Below are positions 32,641 through 44,652 of a stretch of 64,000 nucleotides of DNA, in pieces. Within the stretch, counting starts at the first letter, position 1. Each line of letters starts with the position of its first letter. Source of the stretch: Lottia gigantea (Eukaryota; Mollusca; Gastropoda; Lottiidae); the NCBI RefSeq assembly GCF_000327385.1, contig NW_008710950.1:893789-957788 (forward strand), written 5' to 3'. Made by a program: the position numbers and the translations under genes. Under the pieces are notes generated by a model, which saw only the letters and a list, made by a program, of their open reading frames with translations, was not told the origin of the DNA and searched no databases.

Positions 32641-33975
32641 TTCAATTTAAAAGGGTAACATATCCGCTAATTGTGATTGTTGCACATTAGACTGATCATT
32701 AGCAGGTTAAAAATTCATTCAGCTACAATGTTTGAAATAACCAAACTGCTATCTTCGATGGCATTTTGGAAATTCGAAAAAATCGGTGCTGGGGTCCCGA
32801 AATACCCCAAGGGTTTTAAGAGGAAATGAAGCTCGTTTTCTGTTGCGTTAAGGTTACAAACAATACATAGTCGGGTGTTTCTTTTAGCCTTAACAAACCT
32901 GCCACTTTCAATATTTAAACAATGTGAACTGCACCTAAAACGTGATAATGCTACTCGATATTTTTCTATAACAATACAGTTTAAATAGGGTTGCATTTTA
33001 AAATCAACAGTGAATAAATGATGATAAAACAGTTTGCTACATTTGTTTCTTCAGCTGTTCCAGACTTGTACATATTGATCTAATAGCCTTTGTTTCATAA
33101 TAGTAAGTACATGTTTAGAGATAATATAATCTTAGTAATCCCAGAGTACAGTTAAGCCTAGTGTATCTAACAGACATTTTAATTTATAGCACCGGTTATC
33201 CCCTCGTCTATAGTTAGCTGATATTCTAACTGATTTATAAATAAAACTTAATAAATTATCATTAAGCAGTATGTTTATCCAGTATTTTATATAAGTACGC
33301 GCCTTTTGACACCCTGGGGTATCCGCCCTAATTCATTAATAACAGCAGCTGTAGGCGTTGAGGATTTCATTCCCAGTATTCTTTGCAGAACTTAAGGTGC
33401 ACTGTATCAATTTCCTTTGCAGTATGGAATCCCCAAACAAGTGCACCGTAAGAGAGAACAGACCCTACATACGAATCAAATAATTTACATTTCTGACTAA
33501 TATCTACATAAACACCATCAAAGACATTATACAATTGCAATAATGATTTAGATCCTTTAACTGCTATTGCTTTCTGAGCAGTGTTAAATTTACCATTCAT
33601 ACTAAGTTCAATACCTAAGTAATTAAAAGGTTTAACAATTTCCAAGGGTAGACTGTCGTAGTAAAAATCATAACTTGTAACTGAATGGCTTTTTGGAAAA
33701 CCATAACTTTAGATTTATTTATGTTTACTTCAAGTTTCCATTGGTCACAATAGGTTTTCAAGTCAACTAATTGCTTTTGTAGGCCTGCTTGTGATCGTGA
33801 CAATAAGGTGGTATCGTCTGCATACGTCAAACATGGAATTATCAAATTGTTAATAATTACAGGATCATACACATTTTCACTTAAAAATTCATCAAAGTCA
33901 TTTAAATACAGTAAAAATAACAAAGGGGATAAGTTGTCTCCTTGTTTTACTCCAGATAATGAGTTGAAAGGTTTT
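32641..33975 (-). mobile_element. 5'-truncated non-LTR retrotransposon (LINE)
   Basis: The minus strand reads GVKQGDNLSPLLFLLYLNDF (RT motif 4-5, about 33965-33905), CLTYADDTTLLSR (catalytic YADD, ~33825), QWKLEVNINKSKVMVF, FNYLGIELSMNGKF, VLSYGALVWGF (33367-33645), then LCIVCNLNATENELHFLL, the zinc-finger-like tail of LINE ORF2 (32715-32996). The 5' end stops abruptly near 33975, as expected from incomplete reverse transcription. The frame changes between pieces and a stretch (33000-33360) is degraded. The clade cannot be settled by eye. Confidence 0.88.
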
Positions 33976-34707
33976 TGACCTTTGACATCGATATTTTACA
34001 CATAACTCTATGTTACTATACATTGATGAAATCGATGTTAACATTTTTGTGCTTGAACTGTATGATTCCAGTTTTGCAAGTAATAATAGTATTTGAGTAT
34101 TTGAATCAAATCGTCAATAGAACATGTCAAAAACTAAAAACAATTTCGTACAAATTGGGGAATATCTAATTTCCATCAGTAAACGAAAATAAGATACAAG
34201 CTAATGACTTCGATTTTCGTATTTTTAAAGCATCGTAATTCGTTTCTATTATTGTATGAACCTATATCAACATTCTTGCAGGATACCGATCTCATGGGTC
34301 ATGCAAGTGAAATATCTTGTATGTAGGCTATACGAATAGGCCCGAATTTTAACAATTTTTGGTATGTTAACGTATAATTTTGAGTACATCGATTAACATG
34401 ATTTTTTGATGAACGATTTTTGAGTTAATTGATTTTGATCTATCCAAAATAAACGAATTTGGCATGTGAATACGAACGAGACAGCGGTTGTAACCTGATG
34501 TTGATGGACTTTGGCATGTTATGTATTTTGTTGAGAAATTTTAGCGATTTTTCTTCGAAATGTATTGGTGATCACTATAGAAAAAATTTCTTCTGCTTTT
34601 GTCGAAATTTGTAATCTCTTCCACCGATTATTGTTTTGACATTAATTTGGTTGTAATTATTTACATCTGGTTATTATTTAAGGTTTTGTAAACTTTTTAT
34701 GATTATC
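33976..34707. other. No gene seen
   Basis: AT-rich sequence without recognised repeats or coding. Confidence 0.4.
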
Positions 34708-34952
34708 AGGGACACTGATTTGCACCATTCTAATTTTCAGATCTGCGTTTCGTGCAATTCCACTAAAACGGGGCGTTTTATGACTTCACCATCAAGAAGT
34801 TTCTTATATATTATTTTCAGATTTTGCGAAGGTTTAAATGGAATTACATGAACCTCAGACGTCGTATTGAAGATTGGAATGGTGAAAATTGATCTTTTAA
34901 GTGTTCCCAATACATATTGAAGTTAAGAAAACCTCTGAGACAATCTCTTTAA
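34708..34952. mobile_element. MITE with AAAACCT..ACAATC end, copy 2
   Basis: The right end AAAACCTCTGAGACAATCTCTTTAA matches the right ends at 11383 and 45706. The interior TTCAGATCTGCGTTTCGTGCAATTCCACTAAAAC also matches the 45-kb copy (CTTGCAATTCCAATAAAACT), as does AACCTCAGACGT. Confidence 0.55.
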
Positions 34953-35109
34953 TATTGCACAAATGACATGAAAAAAATTGTATTCATAATTATAATGTAT
35001 TTTTAATGAAAAAGGCGTAAAACACTTTTTTTGCTTCTGAATGCGTTAGACAATAATGTACATTATGCATTTGGTAAGTTCGCCACAACGTCAATGAGTA
35101 CATTGAGAG

Positions 35110-35510
35110 AAGCACTTACTGTATAGAGGTTAAAGGGCGATAACTGACGTAAGCCTAAATCTTGAAAAAGCCTTAAATTTAATCAGAAGTAAACTAAACT
35201 TTCTCAAACCTTTCGACTTAGGTCCAGTAACATCCAGTTTAAGTTTCATCAAAATCGGTTGAAAACTAAGAGAGTAATAGCATATTTAAGATTTTGGGGC
35301 AAGGGCAATAACTCTGCTTCTAACGGTCGAAAATAGCTCAGATTCGAACTTGATCTTCGTTTTTTATGAATACGTATACACATACCGAATTTTATTAGAT
35401 TCCGTCAAAAAATCTAGTTTTAAGAGCGTTTACAAGCAAATGTTGACGGACGGACGGACATGGGTGACGCCAATATACGCCCCCATTTCATGTGGGCGTC
35501 TAAAAACTAG
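35110..35510 (-). repeat. TACGCCCACATGAAATGGG family, subfamily copy (inverted)
   Basis: It ends on the + strand with GACGGACGGACGGACATGGG and ATACGCCCCCATTTCATGTGGGCGT, the reverse of the family start. The interior with AATCGGTTGAAAACTAAGAG differs from other copies. Confidence 0.6.
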
Positions 35511-35882
35511 ATCTGTGGACGGTTCCGATGCAGTGCGTATCCGACCGGACACAGCGGCGAAACGTTGCATTTTAAAGTCATAGTGAGAAATAAAAACATG
35601 TTAACACAGTAAAAATTCGCTAAACCACTTAACGTTCGGTAGTGAAAAGTTTTAACACTCGGTAGTCAAAAGTCGATTTTTTATAATCGCTGTAAAACTG
35701 ATAATAAACACCGCACAATAATAATGAAGATATATTTGAATAGATCTGGTCGAGGACAATAACTTATGTTCTGGTCAAAAGGTCAACAAAGGTAAAATAA
35801 AAGTAATATGAGCCTTTGAAGTTTCGAAAATTGCTGTTTTCGGACATGTGTAAAACCGGAAGTATATATCGGACATCAAAGA

Positions 35883-36438
35883 TAAAGATAGCTTGCCAGG
35901 CAAGGTAATAAACGCCCACTGGCAGCTTTGACTTTTAACAAAAATATAAATATTTAGCAGTACAGTAACAATCCGTCAAGGATTGTCCCTTCTAGAGTAT
36001 TTACAAGCTAAAATTTGAACGCGTTTTCAAGAACAAGGGCAACAACTCATACTAAATATTTTTCGTCAAAATCCATCAAGAATTGTGCCTTCTAGAGTGT
36101 TTACAAGCTAAAATTGAAAGTGTTTTCACGAACAAGGGCAATAACTCATACTAAATATTTTTCAATTTTTCTGATTTTCGATAGGGTTTATCCTTGGGCG
36201 ATTACGAACACTCATACCAAATTTCATCAAAATCCGTCATGAATTGCACCTTCTAGAGTGTTTACGAGCGTTGCAAGAACAAGGGCAATAACTCATGGTA
36301 AATATTTTTCGATTCGTCTGATTTTCAATAGGGTTCATCCTTGGGAGATTACAAACAACCACACCGAGTTTCGTCGAAATCATTAAAGAATTGTGACTTG
36401 TAGAGTGTTTACGAGCAATTGTGGACGGACGGACGGAC
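35883..36438 (-). repeat. TACGCCCAC/GGCAAGCTATCTT family copy (inverted)
   Basis: It starts with AGATAGCTTGCCAGGCAAGG (inverse of the family 3' end). It then carries three internal repeats of the ACAAGGGCAATAACTCAT / CTTCTAGAGTGTTTACAAGC type, and ends with GGACGGACGGACC. The outermost TACGCCCACATG end is missing. Confidence 0.75.
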
Positions 36439-37107
36439 CAAATAGTGATTCATTTTTATGTAAAATTTCGATGGTGACAAATGGAAATTTGCGAGTTATA
36501 ACAATTTCAAATATTTAAGGTAAACTTAAAAGTATCTCGGGTTTGCTACACCCACATTTGTGTTGTCTCTAATTATGTACAATGTTAAATAATGCTCAAA
36601 ATTTGAAGTGTTTACAATCATTAGATCATTAGATATTTGTAGTTAAAAGATTTTTTAAGGCAACGGTGAATGCCTGTGGAATATAGACACCGTGAATTTA
36701 CGCACAGTTACTACAAAATTTTCCAATTTTGAAAAGTGCAATTTTGATCAAAATACCAAAAAGAAGAGATCTTGCACTTTAAGAGATTCTGTCGTATGTT
36801 AATTAGGTCACGTGACATAGCTCTTCAAAGTTAAAAATCGCGATTTTCAAATGGCTGCAGACCGACAGTTAACGTTGCACAAGACAAATGATGGTATTTG
36901 TTGATAGATCTCGCCAAGAGCAACTTTTGTTCATGTGACACGGTCACCAAAGTTCAAGTTCACGAGATATGAAACATGAAAGTTTTTGTCGATATTGAAA
37001 AAAATCAATCGGAAATCGGCTCCCACACGATTGTTAGGAATCGTTCCTGATAATATAAACCTTTAAATAATGCAAATCCGATTAAACCCCGATCCCAAAA
37101 AGTACAG
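36439..37107. other. No gene seen
   Basis: AT-rich sequence with no recognised domain or repeat relation to other parts of the window. Confidence 0.35.
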
Positions 37108-37545
37108 ATTTTTTAGATGTCTTAGTGGTTTCCTCAGATATTCTACAAAATAATTAAAATTTCGATATTCTTTATGAATCCCTCACTTTGACCCATATTT
37201 CATGAGTAACCATTTGCTAAAAGTCATTGAAACAACATAAGAATATGGCCCACATTGTGTTCCATAAAATTTTTCTGCTGACACGGAATCCGCTAGTTGA
37301 TCATGTGACTTCATTCGTAGGACTCATAGAGTTATACATCGATGGTAGGACTACATTCTAGCAGACGAAACCTGAAATTCCGATTACAGCTACGGATTAT
37401 AAGGAAATTCGGCCGATAAAAAATTGCGACATCTGGTAATAACTGAGATCCGCCATTTTGTATTTGTCATAGTATACATTAATACATTTTACCTTGCTTG
37501 AAACTACTGGATTCCTACTACTAGCTGACATTGTACAAATAACAC
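37108..37545 (+). repeat. GTAACCTATTTTCGTGG family, locus B (partial)
   Basis: It shares blocks with loci A and C from TTTAGATGTCTTAG to TTTTACCTTGCTTGAAACTACTGG but has lost the start and an internal ~300 bases. Its right part abuts or overlaps the 3' end of the THAP/HTH_Tnp_4 gene. Confidence 0.7.
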
Positions 37546-38976
37546 AGTTGGCCAAATGAGGGCTGGGGAAAGGTATGAATGCAGGAAATCAATCCAGTCA
37601 TTTAATATCCGAGAGCATGAGCTATTCGCTACACAGAATCGGTGACTCAAATCATCAACCAGAAGTCCAAGTCTTAGTCTTATGAGTGCCATGAAAAATT
37701 CATCTATCATTCTCAATTTTTTCGGCCTTCCACATTTAACCTTTCTGTTGTCTTGTTTTATTTTTGCCTCTTCAATACTTTCAAAGAGCACTCTGAAGAC
37801 ACCTTGAGTTGGTAACCCAGTGTAAAATGCGAAGTCTTCATCTGTCTCCATGTCTTCCACAGTTAAACAAGGAAGGTTCACCTGGATGCCAAACTCAGCT
37901 TTCTCTGGTTTGTAAGAATAACGCCTGTCTGTTCAGTATCAACTGCAATACCAGTTGGGGTGGTTTTGTCTGACACTCTGAATGCCTCTGTCTGCTGAGA
38001 CGTGAACTATCATACTACCGGTAGAAAAGAAAAGAAAAAAATAAGTTTTAGTTTAATACCAAAAGTGCTAAGAATCACAGCTGTCAATGTAATCTATATG
38101 CATAGTAAGACGTTTGGCAACACCAATTCAATAAGTAGACTTGTCATCAATATACATTTCAAAGTTATAAGACATTATAGCAATGTGTGATAAAATGACA
38201 GGGGAAATTCAGTTGACACTTACCGCTTAATTACAGCTTATTAATGCAGTCATGCCAGTGTCACAGTGATAATTTTTATTGCAGTGATAATGGTCTTAGC
38301 ATGGTTTAATTCCTGTTGTTATGATTTTAAAGGAACACATACTTGTCCAACATAGTCGTGGAGATGTACAGACATGTCAATTTGTAGCATGTCTACGGAG
38401 CAAAAGTTTATTGGTTCGCTGTGTTCATCATCAAAGTTAGGATCTGCATTTTCCTTATCTTCAGTGGTACTGGAACCCTCTTCAACAGCATCACTAAGCT
38501 GTAAATGAAGTAAAACCATAAAGATAGAACTTAAGCTGATTCACTAGGTGGTTTTAATACCAAATTGAAACCATTTATTTGTAATAAATTGTAAGATTAT
38601 GCAACCAATATATATTACTAGGTGGCCCAGGATTTCCCAAGACCCTTGTTAGTTTTATTTAGAAACAACCAGGAGCCTTTCAGCTTGATAGAATTCTGGA
38701 ACAACATAGAAATCTGCAGTGTTCGTCTTACCTGGCTTAACGCGTAAACTTTGTGAGGAAATATTTTGGGCAATGGGTTTTCCAGTGTTGGTTCCGACAC
38801 TTCAAGAAAATGTGCCGAACAAATCCTAGAGAAAGCATTTGGTTGCTAACACGCGATATCCATATCCGTCGGACTTTGTGATTTACAGGTAATCGATGGA
38901 GGCTAATACGGAGCCCATTGACAATCTTCCCGGTCGTATTATGGCAATTCACGACGCAAAAGTAAGCCTTTCCCAT
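37504..38976 (-). pseudogene. THAP-domain and HTH_Tnp_4 gene, 5' part (Harbinger-type transposase or domesticated relative)
   Basis: The first exon (38976-38732) encodes a THAP zinc finger: MGKAYFCVVNC, SLHRLPVN, RRIWISRV, then after a one-base frame change SRICSAHFLEVSEP and LPKIF, ending at a good donor (CAG/GTAAGA). A second acidic exon (about 38502-38351; STTEDKENADPNFDDEHSEP) has a proper acceptor and donor. The last (about 37905-37504) carries FAFYTGLPTQGVFRVLF and KLRMIDEFFMALIRLRLGLL...RILNDWIDFL, the HTH_Tnp_4 domain that precedes a DDE_Tnp_4 nuclease. The nuclease itself is absent. A truncated transposon is most likely; a host THAP gene with a sequencing error is the alternative. 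Confidence 0.75.
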
Positions 38977-38989
38977 TGTTCAATGTAAA

Positions 38990-40320
38990 ATTATTCTCCG
39001 AATCAGTTTGATAGTGTCACAGTATAACGTCAACTGGCATTAGACTAGCCAGAGCAAATTTAATTATCGTACCTTTAACGCAGAAGAGCGGTAGACATTC
39101 AGGGGCAGACAATTCACTTTTGGAAAGAGGCTATAGGCCTAACATGTTTTCAAACATTGGTAGGTTTCTTTTGGCTTTCAGTTTTTCAAAACAGACCATA
39201 ATATGCAAAAATTGTTACATTCGCTGATTTAAGTCAAATTGAAAATCGGAATCGTAAATAGCCTAGTATGACCTCAGTGCTTAATACGGAGGTTTATCTA
39301 ATAAAAATAAAGCCTGTAGAGATAAGTAATACTTTTCGACTTTCAACAATAAGCCCAGTATTCCAACGATTTTGTCTAGGCTTATTTCGGCTTTACCACT
39401 ACTCCATTTCAAATGAATTTCAATGTGTATTTGATATTGTCTTCTGAAACTGATTTTTTGGTTGTATTCAATGAACATTGGGCCTATTTTTGATAATGAT
39501 CGCTTATTAAGAAATAAACAGTTACAATAGATTGATTTTAACCGCTTGTAGTCTTAGTCCTGCCAATTGAAATAAGAGTTATCTCAAGTTTAACCTCCAC
39601 TCTCTTTCCGCCAAAATAAAAAAACAAAACAAAAAAATAACGAGGTTACAACAGAGAGTATGAATTAAAGCTATCTGGTTACAGACGTTATTTGTGCAAA
39701 TTTTGAAAGGTAAGTATGCTAAATAAGTTATGTGATTGACTTTAAGTTTTAAAGCTGTGATCTTATCCTATCATTATCGACTTAGGCCTATATTGCCATA
39801 GGCGTAGGCCTAGGCCTAGCCTGTTTTTTCACCTTCGGTGTTCGGAGTCGTACTTAGCTTCACAATCCAGACTTAGCCCTATCCCCCCTTAGCATCTAAA
39901 TATCTTGAAATGAGAATTTCAGACATCGAAATCAAATTCTAGACTAAAATTGGCATGCTAAAACAAAAAACAAAAAGCCGACAATCTAGATTTTGCCTTC
40001 ACTAAGTGACGGACGTCCCCCTTAACCAAAATTCAAAGCCTGTATTTCGAGTCAAAAATCTATTCTCAAAAGGTATAAGTAGTCCGAGATTGTCATCGGG
40101 TTGATGCAAATGCCAACAAATAAAAAAAATAAACTAGAACTGTTCTAATAACAGTACTGATGCAGGGCGTGTTACGACATTGAGGTACATACGAAGATGG
40201 TCTATTGCAATTACATTGATGTAAATACCTTTCTGCATCTCTAAATGCAAATGTCCAAAAGTGCTTGGAGTTTAAAGTATATCGACAAGGAATAAAAGAA
40301 TGTTTGTCAATTAATAAAGA
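38990..40320. other. No gene seen; TAGGCCTA-rich
   Basis: The region is AT-rich with repeated TAGGCCTA-type octamers (near 39135, 39783, 39807-39822). An A-rich tract lies near 39608-39640. Confidence 0.4.
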
Positions 40321-40322
40321 CT

Positions 40323-40655
40323 AAGTTTGATGAAATCCGGATAAGAAATAAGAAATTTGGCAATGCGATATTTCCATCTAATTTATAATTGGATTATACA
40401 CATACCTAGCAAGTTTGATTAAATTCGGATAAGAAATAAGAAAGTTGATAATGCGCATGCGCACATCAAAAATTTAATATTTCCATCAAATTTAGAATTG
40501 GATTATACACATACATACCAAGTTTTGTGAAATTCGAATAAGAAACAAGAAAGTATGTAATGCGCAAAAATTCAATATTTTCATCAAATTTAGAATTGGA
40601 TATACATGCCAAGTTTGGTTAAAATCGGGTAAGAAATAAGAAAGTTGGAAAATTA
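40323..40655 (+). repeat. ~110-bp tandem repeat, about three units
   Basis: Each unit carries AAGTTTGATTAAATTCGGATAAGAAATAAGAAAGTTG-like sequence, ATGCGCA, and TATTTCCATCAAATTTAGAATTGGATTATACACATAC. Units differ by a few bases and small deletions. Confidence 0.75.
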
Positions 40656-40955
40656 AGTGGGGATATGCCTTTTTAATGTGCTTCCATAAGCTCAACTTGT
40701 GTCGGACACAAAAAATATTAGCATCATGTCAATAGTAAACATTAATGTAAATATCAACGTCATCCGAGGCCAAGTTCCTTTCAAAGTTTTAAGGAAATTG
40801 CAACATTTCCTTTAATGTGACTTTGACATCATCAAATGCCACATGAATTGAAACCATTTATTAAGTGCATTAATAATCTGAAAGTGGTATGGCGCTTAAT
40901 CAATTAGGGTTTGAGATACAGCACTGCAAAAATGCCAAATTGACCATATTTAGAT

Positions 40956-41410
40956 TTTATAAAATCAGAAGTTGTTGTTTGACCCCAAAGGTCAAAAGGT
41001 CACGAGAAGGTCAAGGGCAGCCTTTATCGCCATAGTCAATATAAAGGTCATCAAAGGTCAAGGTCATGAGTCAAGCTTTCAAACTCTGAAAAAAAAAACA
41101 TTAGGTCGTACAAAAAAGGCAAAACCGAAATTCAAAATTATGCTTCCCATTTTTTGTAGACAGACATTAAACGTATTGTATGACACAAAGTTACGCAAAT
41201 CGAATGATAAATGGCCTCTGAATAGCAATTTCTGCAAAATGAGGGAAACGAAAATGGCGGCCTACATGTTACTTCCGGTGCGATTTTTTTTAGTTTAGTA
41301 AGTTTGTATTAAGGCTGGTACTATAGTGCATATGTTATTTTGGACATAACTCAATTTCACCGGAAGTAATACCACCGGAAGTACTAACATCGAAACCGGA
41401 AGTGATAAAA
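40956..41410 (+). repeat. Probable divergent fragment of the Helitron-like unit
   Basis: It combines the motif set of the 1-5807 units: clustered AGGTCA half-sites (CCCCAAAGGTCAAAAGGTCACGAG, ATCAAAGGTCAAGGTCATGAG), ATGGCGGCC, and four ETS-like CCGGAAGT/ACTTCCGG sites (41271-41409). There is no long alignment by eye, so kinship is an inference from motif order. Confidence 0.45.
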
Positions 41411-42439
41411 AAATTTTGAATGTGTGCTTTTATTCCACTATGCTGGCAGTCTACACCATGTAAGTTTCAAGACAATCCACTAAATAACAACCGAAATAGT
41501 ATTTTCTGATTAATTACGGCAAAAAAAAAAGTATGGAACGAATTTTCGAAAATTTGCTGAGAAAATTTTCGTTTTACATTTAAACTGTGATTAGCCACGA
41601 GTTAGAAAACGCCCTGCAAAAAATTAGAAAGAGGAGAGTAGGAAAGGTTTGGTTCTGTTATAATTGGTGCGGTAGTGGGAGAATTCTGTGTTCCTCTACA
41701 ATTTTATACAGGCCAAATGATTATATTGTTTCGACTATAATCACCCCTAAACAGTGAACAATAATAGCCTGACGTGAACACTTATTAATTAACAGAATTT
41801 TACAACCGCTTGGTTTCTATGTTAAATAAAGACTTGATAATCGACATGGGCTAGAGCGAACTGACGTTATCGATTAGTCTTTCGGACTTCGTGCTATCTA
41901 GTTGTTACTTGCTAATAAAATATGGAAGGAAGGTTGCCATGGTAGGCTCAATAAATGTCTAAAGAAATATCCCGGATTTATCAATTGTAAGTTAGTCATA
42001 TATATATATATATATATATATTTACACATTTAAAACTAGACACTCACCTAAAAGGTGGATATCTAACACGTGGGACTTATTATTGAGAATAACTGCTTGC
42101 ATGAGCACACACCGAATGCTATGTGCTTATCTCGGTTTTGTTCGCGTGCTTACAATATCATTTATTTGTTCAAATTTTCGTGGTAGACCGACCTGCTACG
42201 GTGGTATAAGATACTCTTTATAAAAGCTTTTGACAGAATATCCAAAATCACAAGCATAGATGTTGGGTACAAACTATCTTTGGTCATTGGCTTGTTGAAA
42301 AAAATTTAATCTAGGAGGACGGGGAATGCAACTAACGCGATTTTGGCAGTGAAAGTTATTGTGACTAAGATATGCAGTGTCTTTAATCCTCCGTCCACTC
42401 TAACAGCTCATTTTGAGAATAATTGAGGGCATAATCCCA
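41411..42439. other. No gene seen; contains a (TA)n microsatellite
   Basis: AT-rich sequence. A (TA)12 run lies at 41998-42021. No domain-bearing frame. Confidence 0.5.
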
Positions 42440-43320
42440 TTAAATACTACGTGTATGTCCGCCGATTTTAAAATAACCCACACCGACCTGAAACCCCGGG
42501 AAGGGGTTTTCCTTGGGGGCAAATGAGACAAAAAGGGGGCTAGGAAGATTTGGGGGGGGGGGGGGGGGGTTCTGTTTAAGTGATTTTTGACTCGAAATAC
42601 AGGCTTTGAATTTTTCAGACATCTATATTTGAAACATACGTCATGGTTTCCCGGGACTATATATAGGTGACAGACGACAAGATAAAGCAATATTATGCTG
42701 CGACTGAGGAAGTAGAACCCCGGGGAAGGGTCTTCCTTGGGGTAAATGAGAGAGGAAAAAGGGGTGAAGAAGTTTTTGGTTGAAACGATTTTAAAAATTT
42801 GTCGTTTTTGACAATTTTTTTTCATGAATTTGCCTTTATTTCATGTATTTTTTCGGACCCCCGTATTTAAAACAAACGTCCATGGTTTTCCGTGACTAGG
42901 CATATAATATATTATAGGAGACTGACGAAAAAGTAAAGCACTATTATATTGCGACTGGGGAAGGTGAACTCCGGGGAAGGGTCTTCCTTTGGGTAAATGA
43001 GAGAATAAAAGGGGTGAAGAATTTTTTGAGGGAAACGATTTTAAAAATTTGCCGTTTTTGACAATTTTTTTCCCATGAATTTGCCTTTATTTCGTGAATT
43101 TTATCGGACCCCGCATTTAAAACAAACGTGCATGGTTTCCCGTTATACTATACAGGAGACGGACGACAAAATAAAGCAATATTATACTGCGACTGGGGAA
43201 GGAGTAGGCTACCCCGGGGAAGGGTCTTCCTTGGGGTAAATGAGAGAGAAAAAAGGGGTGAAGAAGTTTTATTGGAAAAGATTTTAAAAATTGCCGTTTT
43301 TAACATTTTGAATAAAAAGC
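42440..43320 (+). repeat. ~245-bp tandem repeat, four units
   Basis: The phrase CCCGGGGAAGGGTCTTCCTTGGGG recurs near 42488, 42718, 42970 and 43215. It is followed each time by GTAAATGAGAGA, AAAAGGGGTGAAGAA, CGATTTTAAAAATTTGCCG and CATGGTTTCCCG. The first unit is the most divergent and holds a 17-base G run (42554-42570). Confidence 0.85.
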
Positions 43321-43329
43321 ATTACTTTT

Positions 43330-43638
43330 CACCTAGGTGAATATTAATTTTTGATGAAAAGGTTTAATTAACTGATAATTCCTGTAATTTTGAATTAAAA
43401 ACTTTAATTTCCTGTAATTTTTAATTTAAAACTTTCATTTTCACCTAGGTGCTAATTATTTTCACCTAGGTGAAAATAAGGTGATAATTCGTGTATTTTT
43501 TAATTAAAAACTTTAATTTCCACCTAGGTGAAAATAATTTCCACCTAGGTGATAATTCAACGAATCTTGTAAAAAATGTTTTCGATTAAAAATTCTTCAA
43601 TTATCACCTTGCTGGTAAAAATTATTTTCACCTAGGTG
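43330..43638. repeat. Six copies of the palindrome CACCTAGGTG
   Basis: Perfect 10-base palindromes lie at 43330, 43442, 43463, 43521, 43542 and 43629 (starts), most extended to TTTTCACCTAGGTGAAAAT. Between them TTTTTAATTAAAAACTTTAA tracts recur. The stretch is non-coding. Confidence 0.8.
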
Positions 43639-43639
43639 A

Positions 43640-44652
43640 AAATTCAAGTTTTTAATTAAAAATTACAAGAATTATCACATACATAAAATACATACGCGTA
43701 TGTTTTATCGGGATATTGCGAATTTACATATAGGCCTAATTATATGACGCTGGCTGGTTGGAATGTTCTTAACGGGTATGATGAAATAAAACAATAGATA
43801 AATCTTGTCGTTTTTCAATATGATATAGCAAATGTTTAGCCATCCCACTATGGCGAATTTGAACGTAAATTAAAGTAGGCTAAGCGCGCCATAATCTTTT
43901 TTTAAAATTTACACACCCCCGATGATGCGTTTATTCTAACACGATATTAAAGTACTTTACGATGGTTAGACATAGAGTTGATCCCTCAGAGAAATGGCTT
44001 GCCTCCCAGAAAAATTCCATTACTGCAACTAAGCACCTTACACCATTGCCATTCTGTATGTACTTGCCCCTTCAAACAATCAAGTCTTGCTACGGGCCTA
44101 GCCATTCTTATAAGACAACGTTAGGCTACCTATGCCTTAACACAATCTCAATATGACCTAGCAACCATTCGTTGAAACGTATTAAATTCATAATTGAATC
44201 AGTACTGGGATTATACTTAAATCCCGAGTATTACTTTTTGGCCCACCCGATATAAAGCGTAGATAAATATGCCTTTAGTTATAAGTCTATTTTATAATAT
44301 TGCAGTAGGCTATTATACATAAATCGTTAAAGCGTTAAGGGAGAATAAACGCCAGATTTATCACCTAGGATCTTTATGTTTACGTAAAGTGTGAGGGTTT
44401 TTTTTTATATTAAAAATACATCGGAATATTACCCGTGTGAATTGGTTCGAACTTCATCGAATTCATCGTGTCCAAAATTGCTTGTATTTTGTGTGCAAAT
44501 AATTAGTTTTCAATCACCCAGATAAGCCACCGTAAATATTGTAATATAAAATGTGTAGTTGTATTTTCTACAGGTAGCGTTTCATAAACAGCTGTATAGT
44601 GTAAAAGTTAGTGATTCACTGATATTAAAGCAAAGTTAAATGTGATGTGAAT
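43640..44652. other. Upstream region of the GT92 gene
   Basis: It must hold the promoter and 5' untranslated region. I see no clear TATA box at a fixed distance. An acceptor-like TTTTCTACAG at about 44566-44575 could start the exon that carries the ATG. Confidence 0.4.

Noticed and set aside
35517-35575. GGCGAAACGTTGC following CCGATGCAG, ribozyme-like
   Set aside because: The CUGAUGAG core is not matched and no consistent stem II was found.
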